Source of the DNA: Leptofilum sp965223285
Lineage (GTDB): Bacteria > Chloroflexota > Anaerolineae > Promineifilales > Promineifilaceae
Assembly: GCF_965223285.1 (NCBI RefSeq)
Contig: NZ_OZ244997.1
Span: forward strand, 186,001 to 250,000
Reading direction: 5' to 3'
Length of the DNA: 64,000 nucleotides
A program made the translations under genes and the position numbers. Numbering within the stretch: position 1 is the first letter of the stretch; every line of letters starts with the position of its first letter. Positions 1 to 10,800 of the stretch are shown here, piece by piece. The notes under the pieces were generated by a model. It was not told where the DNA came from. It saw only the letters and a program-made list of their open reading frames with translations, and searched no databases.

Positions 1-1839
1 GAGCAGCACGTAGGTTGGGGGCAGGCTGCCGTTGTGGTACAGGTGGCTCAAATAGTTGCGGATTGCTTCGGGGGTGATACGGCCGTTGCCAAACCCATCA
101 TACACTGCCTGGACATCTACGACCTTCACAGATAAGCCCTGGCTTTGCCGCAAACTGACTAGCGGCGTAAGCGCAGGCATAAAGCTGGCGTGGCTAATGA
201 TGATGACATCTGCACTGCCAGCAGGAAGCGAACGCGGCAGGCGAACAGTGGCAGGCGCGTTTAGGCTGCTGTTCTTACTGACAAGATAGCTATGCCCAGC
301 CCCATCGGGATCGCCCCAGGTGATACGGCCGTTTTGCCAAGTTGTATTGCTCAAAACGGTGGGGACGGCAGGGTTGGACACATCGTACAATCGCAGGCCA
401 GTGCCATTGCCCACATTGACCGTGTAGGCACGACGTGCACTGGCACCTTCTGCAAATAACTGCTCGTCGCCATCAATTTGGGTGCTATCGTAACTGTACT
501 GTACGGCAAAAGCGTCTAACCAAAGACCATCAATGCTCACGCCCGGCACGCTCGGAATGGACAAGTTGAGGCTGCTGCTAGTTTGCAAGCTGCTAGCTGG
601 CAGGGTGAGGGTGCGGGTAACGGCCGTTTTGCCATCCCAACTGATGCTGCCCACCCCGCTGCCATTGAAATTGAGGTTCAGGCGATGGTCTGGGCTGGCG
701 TCGAGGCTGGTGAAGCCAATTGCCCACATGGTTAGCTCGGCTGCCTGATTTTTATTGACATAAGGTAATTCGACGGCATAACTGGCCGACGGCCGTCCCG
801 GTTGGCGCAAATCTTCCCACACCCAGCGGTCGCCGTCCCGCCCGGCGGGCAACTGACCACAAATGCAGTCGGGTGTGTACAAATTATTTTGCTCGGCAAC
901 GGCCGTTAGCGTCAGCGACCCGGCTATTAATCCAGATGGAGAACCGTTTTGGCTGCTCATGCGGCTACCAGGGCTGCTTCCTGCCGTGAGGGTATAAACA
1001 TCGTGCTGCTGCCAACGGCTAAACAGGGGCGCGGCATAAAAGCGAAACGATTCTCCCGCCTCGAACTGGGCATCCCCATCGCCAAACCAGTCGATTGGGA
1101 GCGGATTGCCATCTTGCCAAAGCTGCAAGTTGGCTGGATTCACGCTGCTAACGGGGAAGCCAGCGGCTTGCAGATTGGTGTAGGTAACGGCCGTAATGCC
1201 CGGTTCCGCTACTTCAATAAAGACAGTTGGGTCTGGTGCCGCTGGCTTGGCAGGCGCACCTGTGGCGGGGCTGATGGTTAGCTGGCTGGGATTGATGATT
1301 TGGCTGGCAACGGCCGTTTGCAGCGAATCAAGCTCGGCGGCGGCAGGGCGAGCCAGATTTGGCGGCCCATTGAACTGGATTGTTGCCTCAACCATACTGA
1401 CTACGCGCAATTCATCCCCCTGCAACTGCACCGGGCGGTAGGTAAGCCGCGCCAGGCGCACGCCGCGCAGCACGCCCACCTCATCCAGACTAATAACAGG
1501 GCCAGAAGCCGCAGAGGTTGCCAGTTGGCTGGCAGCAAACGGCCGTTCCCCCACCCCACTTTCTTCGTAAACCACCGTTGGCTTTGCCTCAGGGGGCAAG
1601 GCAAGCAGCAACGAGGCTGTTAGGTCATCGTTGAAGTTGGGTAGCGTTAAGGCGGGACGGCCGTCTGGCAAGGCTGCTTCTACCAATTCGGGCGTGGACC
1701 ACACAATGTGAATCCCGTCGGGCAGCAGCGTGATTTCCGGCTCTGGGCTGGCAACCGAAGCAGATGAGTAAGTCGGTTTGCCCTGCCAAATCAGAAGAAC
1801 AAGCGTGAGGAGGAAGATGAGAAAACGGCCGTGTTTCAT
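1..1839 (-). CDS. Peptidase C25 (gingipain-like) secreted protein, 3' end beyond window
   Basis: The reading frame is open for 613 codons from the ATG at 1839 to the window edge, so the C-terminal part is missing. An N-terminal signal peptide (M-K-H-G-R then a Leu/Ile-rich core) is visible. The following region (about residues 30-520) resembles the propeptide and beta-rich segments of C25 proteins. Near the edge the motif V-V-D-V-Q-A-V-Y-D, then G-R-I-T-P-E-A-I-R-N-Y-L and P-T-Y-V-L-L, matches the start of the peptidase family C25 catalytic domain. The catalytic His and Cys would lie just outside the window and cannot be checked. It starts 55 bp after the stop of the giant surface protein on the same strand, so co-expression is plausible. 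The substrate is unknown; processing of surface proteins is a possibility only. Confidence 0.75.
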   Translation of the reverse strand, partial: MKHGRFLIFLLTLVLLIWQGKPTYSSASVASPEPEITLLPDGIHIVWSTPELVEAALPDGRPALTLPNFNDDLTASLLLALPPEAKPTVVYEESGVGERPFAASQLATSAASGPVISLDEVGVLRGVRLARLTYRPVQLQGDELRVVSMVEATIQFNGPPNLARPAAAELDSLQTAVASQIINPSQLTISPATGAPAKPAAPDPTVFIEVAEPGITAVTYTNLQAAGFPVSSVNPANLQLWQDGNPLPIDWFGDGDAQFEAGESFRFYAAPLFSRWQQHDVYTLTAGSSPGSRMSSQNGSPSGLIAGSLTLTAVAEQNNLYTPDCICGQLPAGRDGDRWVWEDLRQPGRPSASYAVELPYVNKNQAAELTMWAIGFTSLDASPDHRLNLNFNGSGVGSISWDGKTAVTRTLTLPASSLQTSSSLNLSIPSVPGVSIDGLWLDAFAVQYSYDSTQIDGDEQLFAEGASARRAYTVNVGNGTGLRLYDVSNPAVPTVLSNTTWQNGRITWGDPDGAGHSYLVSKNSSLNAPATVRLPRSLPAGSADVIIISHASFMPALTPLVSLRQSQGLSVKVVDVQAVYDGFGNGRITPEAIRNYLSHLYHNGSLPPTYVLL

Positions 1840-1851
1840 AAACGCCAAGTG

Positions 1852-1879
1852 GTAGGGGCGGCTCGCGAGCCGCCCCTAC
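1852..1879. repeat. 28-bp perfect palindrome (REP-like or terminator stem)
   Basis: A perfect 28-bp palindrome with half-site GTAGGGGCGGCTCG lies between the giant surface-protein gene and the C25 gene. It can form a very stable hairpin. There is no T-run on either side, so it looks more like a dispersed REP-type element or an mRNA-processing/attenuation hairpin than a classical terminator. Confidence 0.7.
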
Positions 1880-1894
1880 TACAACAACGCATTC

Positions 1895-4800
1895 CTAATT
1901 GCCGCCGATGACCAGCGGCAGGTAGATGTTGATAAATGGCGTTACTTCAACCGTGATTGGGCCATGCACTTCGGTGGCTCCGCCAGTCTCCACATCCACC
2001 AGCCAATAGTAGTAAGTACCGTTGCCGGGAACTGTGTCTGTGTAGCTGTAATTGGCACCGGGGCCACTGCCGCCGGGAACGGCCGTTGGTTCAAAATGAA
2101 CCTCGGTGGCGCTGCCAAAGCTGTTGCTGCTGCTGCGGTAAATACGGAAGCCAAAGTTATCCACTTCTGATTCCGTTATCCAGCTAATGCGCACCCGCTG
2201 GTTGCCCAGGTTGGTGGCGGTGAAGGAGGTGAGGGTAACGGCCGTTGGCGTGCCCACAAAGCCCATATCCACCGTCAGGTTGGTGTTGTCGTTGTCGTCG
2301 GTGTCGTCATTGTTGTCTGGTTCCAGATCATAATCCAGCCGCACTGGGTCGCTGACAATGCCCGTTTGCCACGGTTCCACCTCATCCAGACCGTTGTCGT
2401 CGATATCTGAATTATCATCCGGGTCTACCGCGCCGGGGCTGCTCCAATACCCTTCCAACGCACCGCCAGCTTGGAAGTTTTCTGCGCCAACCAGCACCTG
2501 ATATTCGCCGGGGTACAGGTTGGTGAACTGGTAGAAGCCAGCCTGATTCGTAGTCGTGCTGATAGGTTGGTTGGTCACCGGATGGCGCACGGGGTTGCCA
2601 TTGCCATCCAGCAGACAGATCACCACGCCGTTCACACCCGGCTCGCCGCTGTCGATGCGGCTGTTTTCGTTGTTGTCTAGCCAGATATAGTTACCCAGCG
2701 TCAGCAGCTCGAAGAAGCCAAAGTCTACGGTCAGGTTGCTGCTGTTGTTGGCATAGCTGCCGTCTTCATCCTGACCTTCGTTGGTGGGTTCACCACCGAC
2801 GGTGAGCCTGACCGGGTAGCTAACAATGCCGCCGTTGGCCGGGTCTGGGTTGTTACGGCCGTTGTCGTCTACGTCGCTTTCGTTACTGTCAGGATCAACA
2901 GTTGGGTCTGGCGAGACATCGTTCTGGCTGCTCACAAAACCGTACAGCGGGTCCGTCCACTCATCGAAGTTGCTTTCTGCCACGCGCACAATGTAATCAC
3001 CGGGGGGCAAATTCTCGAAGAGATAGACGCCATCGGCACTTGTGATTGTTGTGATTGGCTGCCCTGTCATTGGTGAAATGACTGGATTGCCAACGCCGTC
3101 CAGCAGTTCCATCAGGATGCCCGGTATCGGCTGTTCACCTGCATCGAGACGGCCGTTGTTGTTCACATCGAACCAAACACGATTGCCCAAACGGACAGTT
3201 TGATACAAGCCCGCGTCCCAGGTGGGATCATTTTCGCCAGCGGTTAGGGTGGTTACGGCCGTCTGCCCGGTCGCCGGATTTGCGTCTGAATCGTTCAAAT
3301 CAGAAGCGCTGTTATCGGCGTAAGTGAAGGCATAGCCCGATGGCAGCACAAACTCCAGGTAGTAATCACCGGGTATCAGGTTGGTAAAGGTATAAATGCC
3401 AGAGGCGTTGGTGTTGCTACTGATCACGAACGCACCTGTGCCGTCATACAGATTCACGGTCACATTTTGCAGGCCCGGCTCGCCACCATCTTGAATGCCG
3501 TTGCTGTTGCTATCGTGCCAAACCAGATCGCCGATTGAGGCAGGCAGGTAAAAGCCGTCAATGTCGGTTGGTGTATTTGTGCCCGCAACGGCCGTTACTG
3601 TGGTAGGATCCGTACCTTCTGTCTGGGTGGAGCCAGTCGGGTAGTCTGGATCAGTTTCGTCAATGTCGGCTGTGGTGCTGCCGGGCGGTACAGTGGCAAT
3701 CCAATCGCCGTTGGCATCGGTGGTTACCGTTTGGGTAATGCCGTTACTATTGGTGATCACCACATCCACATTGGTCAGATTTGGCTCACCCGCATCTTGG
3801 GTGCCGTTGCCGTTGGTGTCGATGTACAGGTGCCCAGAGACAGTGCCGGGTAAATAGTAACCGTCATTGCCTGCGGACGTATCGGTACCAGCAACGGCCG
3901 TTACCGTCGTTGGATCCGTGCCTTCAGTTTGCGTGTAGCCGGTTGGATATTGTGGATCGGTTTCATCAACATCAGCCGTCGTTGATCCGGGCGGCACGGT
4001 GGCCATCCAATCACCATTGGCGTCAGTTGAAACCGTTTGGGTAATGCCATTACTATCAGTAATAATGATGTCTACATTGGCTAGGTCTGGCTCACCAGCA
4101 TCCTGGATGCCGTTGCCATTACTATCGAGGTACAGGTGTCCAGAGACAGTGCCAGGCAAATGGTAGCCATCAATACCAGCAGAGGTGTCCGATCCGGCAA
4201 CGGCCGTTACCGTGGTAGGATCTGTCCCTTCGGTTTGGGTATAGCCCGTTGGATAATCTGTGTCTGTTTCATCGACATCAGCCGTAGTGGTGCCAGGTGG
4301 TACCGTAGCGATCCAATTTCCGCCCGTATTTGTCGTGACCGTCTGCGTGATTCCATTGCTATCTGTGATAGTCAGGTCTACGTTAGCCAAGTTGGGTTCA
4401 CCAGCATCCTGTGTGCCATTTCCGTTGGTGTCGATATAGAGATGACCTGAGACGGTGCCAGGTAGATAGTAACCGTCATTGCCCGCATTTATGCTGCTAC
4501 CGGCAACGGCCGTTACTGTTGTGGGGTCTGTCCCTTCCGTTTGGGTATATCCGGTTGGATAATCTGTGTCTGTTTCATCGACATCGGCCGTGGTGCTACC
4601 GGGTCGTACAGTTGCGCTCCAGTCCCCATTGGCGTCAGTGGTCACAGTCTGGGTAATGCCATTGCTTTCGGTAATGATCAGATCAACATTGGCCAGATCA
4701 GGCTCACCTGTATCCTGGGTATTGTTGCCATTGCTGTCAATATAGAGATGACCAAAGATGGTCCCTGCCTGATAATAGCCATCGTTGCCCGCGTTTATGT

Positions 4801-7800
4801 TGCTGCCAGCAACGGCCGTTACCGTCGTTGGATCCGTGCCTTCGGTTTGGCTGTAGCCAGTTGGATATTGCGGATCGGTGTCATCAACATCGGCCGTGGT
4901 TGATCCGGGCGGCACATCAACCGTCCAGTCTCCGTTAGCGTCGGTAGCTACCGTCTGCGTAACCCCAGTGCTGCTGGTCACAATAACATCGACATTGGGC
5001 AGGTCTGGTTCGCCCGTATCTTGGGTACCATTACCGTTCGTGTCAAGGTAAAGGTGACCAAAAACAGTGCCGGGTAAATAGTAACCGTCATTGCCTGCGG
5101 ATGTATCGGTACCAGCAACGGCTGTTACCGTTGTGGGATCAGCGCCTTCAGTTTGGGTGTAGCCGGTTGGGTATTGTGGATCGGTTTCATCAACATCGGC
5201 TGTGGTGCTGCCCACCGGTACAGTGGCGCTCCAATCGCCATTTATATCAGTTGCAACCGTTTGCGTAACGCCAAAGGTGTTTGTAATGATGATATTGACA
5301 TTGGCCAGGTCTGGCTCGCCGCTATCCTGGGTGTTATTACCATTGCTGTCGATGTAAAGATGTCCAGAAACGGTGCCTTGCGGCTGGTAACCGTCATCGC
5401 CAATATCTGTAGTGCTGCCCGCAACGGCCGTTACCGTTGTTGGGTCTGCCCCGGCGGTCTGCACGTATCCAGTTGGCAGCGTGGTTTCATCCACATTTGC
5501 TGTGGTACTTCCCGCTGGCACAACGGCCGTATAATCGCCATTGGCATCGCTGGTTACAGTCTGAGTATTGCCGTCCACATCTGTGATCACAACATCAATA
5601 TTAGGCAAGTCTGGTTCACCAACATCCTGCGTGCCGTTGCCGTTGGTGTCCTCAAAAACATGTCCGCTGACCGCCGCAAACAGCAGCGGGGTGGGATCAT
5701 TTTCGCCAGGCTCGTCCGGGTCGCCCTCGCCATCTGGATCGGGGTCGGTGCCGTCGTCGGATGTGTCTTGCGTAGGCGTTCCACCAGGGCTATCGCCACT
5801 GGCCAGGGCCGTGTTGTTGAATGGGCCAAGGCTACCTCCCGGCGTGATAACCACCGTTAGGGTAATCTGGGCCGTGGTGTTCAGCGCCAGGCTGTCGCTG
5901 CCGGAAAGCAGATTCACGTCACTGCTGCCATCGTAGCCAGGGTAATTCACCGTAAACAGGTCGCTGCTAATATTGACAGCGGCGTAGCTGTCGGCCGTGG
6001 CAAACGTGTCGCTAAGCGTGTCTGTCACCTGCACATTTTGCAAGGGAACATCACCCAGATTTTCCACGGCTAGCGTGTAGGTGATGGTGTAAGAGCCATC
6101 ACCATTTCCGCTAACATCTGTCAAATCTTTGGCGATGCCAATCACCGGGTTTTCACTGGTAAGCCAGTTGTAATCCTCAACTTCACCGGAAGATGATGGT
6201 CCCGTATAAGCCAGAGCCGAAAGGGCTGGCTGTGCCGGGAAGAGGCGGAAACGGCCGTAAAAGTCCGTAGCGCCAGCGGTGGAGCCGGTTGGAATATCAA
6301 AGGTGAATGTGTGTGTCCCTGTAGTCACCACTTGGTCGATGATCATCTCGCCACTGTCGGTCAAATCGCCATCGTCGTTGAAATCGATCCAACCAACCAG
6401 CCACCCATCGCCGTTCACAACCACGCTGACCGAACCACCATCAGTGCCGTCGGTCCAACCCTGAATGTTGATGGGGGTAACGCCATCTTCATCGCTGCCG
6501 TCGCTGCTGGCTGCCGGATCGGGCACACCATTAAGTTCACTATCTGGCGGCTGGGTACCCAGGTAAAGCGCGGGTGAAGGCGCCACTTCATGCCTTGGCC
6601 CGCTGGGATTACCCTCCAGCGTTGTGTTGTAGGATTGGGGCAAATCGCCAAAGTCAAAATCGACCAAAGACAGATAACCAAAATCGACCCCTTCAACCAT
6701 GTTGGGATCACTGCCGCCATCATTGGCGGTAGTAGTAGCATCCACTATTACTGTCTGGTAAACACTGCTGACGTTTTCTGTAATCGTTGTAGCTGGCGTA
6801 TCGGCTGCCGTGGTGACCAAGTCGGCCGTATCCAGCGGCGGCAGGGTATTGCCAATAGCTACGTAATAAGTGTCATCTATCAGGTTGGTGAAGGTGTAAA
6901 CGCCGCTGGGATCGGTCAGGGTGGTTCCCAAATACATCCCGCCGTCGTTGTACAAATAGACCTGATAGCTACCAACAGGCTGGTCTGTGCCGTCGCCACA
7001 AATTCGGTTGCTGCTGGTGTCATCTTCTAAACAGACAGAGCCCGTGAGTGCGTAGGGTCCCACTATCTCAAAGCCAAAATCAACGGTGAGAGCACAATCC
7101 GTGCAGGCCGTGCCGCCAACGGCCGTAATTGTGCCGCTGGTATCAATTGTTACCGTGGTGTTGGCATCGGCCGTGGCGTCTGCATCATACGTAGGGCTCA
7201 TATTTGCCGGGGTATCAGCGGTAACTGTCCACACCGCCGAACTGCCCACGCTGATCAAATTATCAAAGCTGTAATAGCCATCATAATCTGTGGTGGTGGT
7301 AATGGTTGTGCCAGTGGGATAGTTAATGCCGCCAACTGTAACGTCTGCTCCGGTAGTGGCCGTGACAACCACGCCGGAAATACCAATTTCACCGGCGTCC
7401 TGAACGCCGTCGCTATTTTGGTCAAACCAAACGTAATCGCCAAAGGCGCCAGGGGATTGGTAACCAAAGTCTGCCCCCATAAAGTTGGTGCCATAATCGA
7501 TGGTCACCGTGGTGGCACCGTCACAGCCAACAGCAGTTGGCTCGGTGCAGGGTATGCCGTCTGCTTCTGGATCGCCCGTCAATAGCGGTGATCCGGCAAT
7601 GGGGCCTACAGTTACGCCATACTCTGCCGGAGGTAAGGCGTCGAACAAATAACGGCCGTCGCCATCGGTAGTGGTCGTCGTGATGACCGCACCTGGCGGA
7701 TAAGAGACGCCATCAATTACCAGCGTTTGCGTTGACGCGTTTGTCAGCGTAATGACCACCCCAGGAATTCCAGCTTCATTCCAATCATATTCGCCGTCAC

Positions 7801-10800
7801 CGTTGGCATCCCAATAAATCGTATCGCCAATGGCGCCCAGCGGGGCAAAGCCAAAGTCGGCGTCCAGGTAGCTGCCGCCACTGAGGGCAATGTCATAGCG
7901 GGTGTTGGTGGTAGGCACATATGCATTGCCAATGCCGTCTGTAGGCAAATCAGGATCGGCAAGATCAACCTCTATTTGATAGTCGCCATCTGGCAGATTT
8001 TCAAATAGATAGTTGCCGTTTGCATCCGTAATTGTCGTCAAGACTAGATCAAAGGAGGCATCGCCATTGAGATCGGCCATTAACTCAACTGTGATGTTGG
8101 CCAAACCAAGTTCTTGCACGCCAGATTGAATGCCGTCACCATTGCTGTCTAGCCAGACTGTGTCGCCAATGACGCCATCGCCCAGCGGCAAAAAGCCAAA
8201 GTCCAAAGTGTCGTCTGTGCTGCCAGCGGTGAGGCCGGTAGAGGCCCCATGCAAATCACAAACGGTGCATTGACCACTTTCGTCAGGGTCACCGGTGGCA
8301 ATAGTGTCGGCAGGCATTTCGGTAACAACAATATAATCGCCAGCGGGCAAGTTGCTGAAGGTGTAATTCCCGTCGATGTTGGTGACGTCACTCGTGATAA
8401 AGGCATCATCGGCGGTATCTAACACACCGTCCCCGTTACTGTCTTCATAAAGAGACACAGTGACGCCGGGAATGCCTTCATCGCCAGAATCCTGGCTGCC
8501 GTTGCCGTCCCAATCATAGTAGATAGTGTCACCGATTACGGCCGTTCCAGTTTGATGGTAGCCAAAATCATGGGAGCCGGAAATTTCACCAGCGACAAGC
8601 GTACCAACCACATATTGATCATCGGTTGTGCCATCCGGATCGGCCGTATTGCTCCAGCCGCTGCCCGGCAGCGTGCCCGCAGAAACGGTGACGGTATAGG
8701 TGTTCCCGGCGGTCAGATTGGCAAACTCATAGCTGCCATCGGCCAGAGTCACGGTTGTTGTTGTATTGCCCAAATTATCGGTCAGAGTGATCGTAATACC
8801 AGCACCCAGGTCATCCTCTCCGGTATCCCGGACACCGTCCCCATTGCTATCTTCCCAAATGACGCCAAAGATAGCCGGATTGACAGTGTAGCCAAAGTTG
8901 ACGTTGGTGATATTTTCCCCGGCGGTATCGATGGGGTTAAAGAAGGTCAGACTCAGGTCTTGCGTGAGATCGCCCCAGCGATCGTCACAGTCACCGCTAC
9001 AGGTGCGGCCGCCACTGGCCTGGTTGGTGCTGGCCGTGCCCGCTTCGGCCGTTTGTACGGCCGTGCTGGGTAGCGTCGCGTCATCTACCAAGACGGTGTA
9101 GAAGCCGTCAAGCAAGCCCTCGAACAAATAATCCCCGTTGCTGTCTGTGGTTGTGGTAGCCAGCAGTTCCCAGGTGCCGTTGTTGCCAGCACCGCCTCCA
9201 CTGGTACAGTTTTGGTTAGTATTGACCGTAGCCGGATCCAGCAGGGTACCAAGTCCGTTGGTGCAGCCGTACAGCTCAACAGTGACATTGGGCGCTGCCA
9301 GATCGACGCCTTCGAAGCCATTGCCACCAATCCAGCCACTGCTGCCTCCGCTGCCCTCACTCCACACCATACCAGCAATGGAACCGGTTGGTTCCAGGGT
9401 GGTAACGGCATCATCAGTCGCATCGTTGGCAGGCAAGCCATTAACAAAGTAGGCGTTCATGACCGTCGCCGTGTTGGTAATCGTTTCAGCTACGCTGCCA
9501 GTCGGTTCCAGCGCGTCAAAGGTCAGATTAATGGTTTGCGTCTCGCCGGGGTTGATTGGGCCAACATTGCTCCAGGTAATCGTACCCGTGCCGCCGTTCA
9601 CACTGGTCGGCGGCAGATCGGCAGATACAAACGATAACTTGGTGGGATCATAGGTGTCAGTCAGGGGAACAGGATTGAGCACCGTGTCTGAGGTAAATGA
9701 GCTACAGCTGCTGCCGTCGTTGGTGATCCGTACACCAATGGCGTCAACCAGCAGACCAACACGATCGGCATTGGTCAGCTTTTCGCCACCGATGGCTAAC
9801 TGCAATTCGTTGGCTGGGGCATTGTCCCAGGTGGCCCAATCCGTCACGCTGCCGGTGTGCCCAGCGTTGCTGCTGGTAATATCAACCGCCAGCAAACCGC
9901 CCCCCGTTGGCGGTGCATAGCTGTTGGCTGTGGCTGTGTCGATGGTGAAATTATACCAATCTGTGCCATTGAGCTGCACCGTGCCCCGCAAGTAATCGTT
10001 ACTCAACGAGCCATCCAGTGCGATCTGGTACAGTGCCTCTACACGCACGATAGTGCCGCAGCTACCCACCTGGAACCCGGTACCCTTCACCATACCATCA
10101 AATGTCAGATTGTCTGGCCAGTCGATGATATGGCTGTTTACGGAGTTATCTGGCTCGTCCAGGATGTTGTTGGCATTATCGGCCACTGTGGCCTCAAACT
10201 CAGAGCCTGCAATAGCAGCAGTTGCCCAATATTCCGGCTGGAAGCTCCCATCTGGCATAGCGTTGGTTACCTCTATGCTGTAGGTTACTGTTTGGCCTTC
10301 GTAGGCAGGCGGAGGTGAGGTCAGGTTCTTTTCTAGTATCAACGCGGGAGAAAAACCAAAATCCGCATCTAGATAAACAACTGGATTGGGATCGCTGTTG
10401 GCCACATCTAAGCTGACAGGCATACTGGTTTCCGTTGTTGGTGCATAGCCGGTTGGTAGAGCGGCATCGGCAGGAGCGACTTCAACCACGTAACGGCCGT
10501 CTGCCAGATTCGTAAACAAGTAATTACCGCTGCTGTCTGTCGTGTCTGTTTCCAGCAAATAATCGCCAACGCCATCTCCATCTTCATCGTAATACAGAGA
10601 GACGGTAACGCCAGGGATGCCTGCTTCTGTGCCATCCTGAATGCCGTTGCCCTGGCTGCCCCCGCCGCTGCCATCATCGGCAAACACGGTGTCACCAATT
10701 TGGTTAACGCCAGCAATTCGGGTAACGGCCGTATCCTCGGCAAACGGTAAGGCATAGCCAAAGCTGAGCTGGCCCGTATTGGGCACAATTGCACCCATAT

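Noticed and set aside
3545..5672. Repeat array considered as a CRISPR array
   Set aside because: The units are 306 bp, contiguous, coding and similar along their whole length; there are no short repeats with unique spacers.
5153..5860. Plus-strand open frame of 235 codons opposite the repeat region of the giant gene
   Set aside because: It is antisense to the repeats and its periodicity is simply that of the 306-bp units read on the wrong strand.
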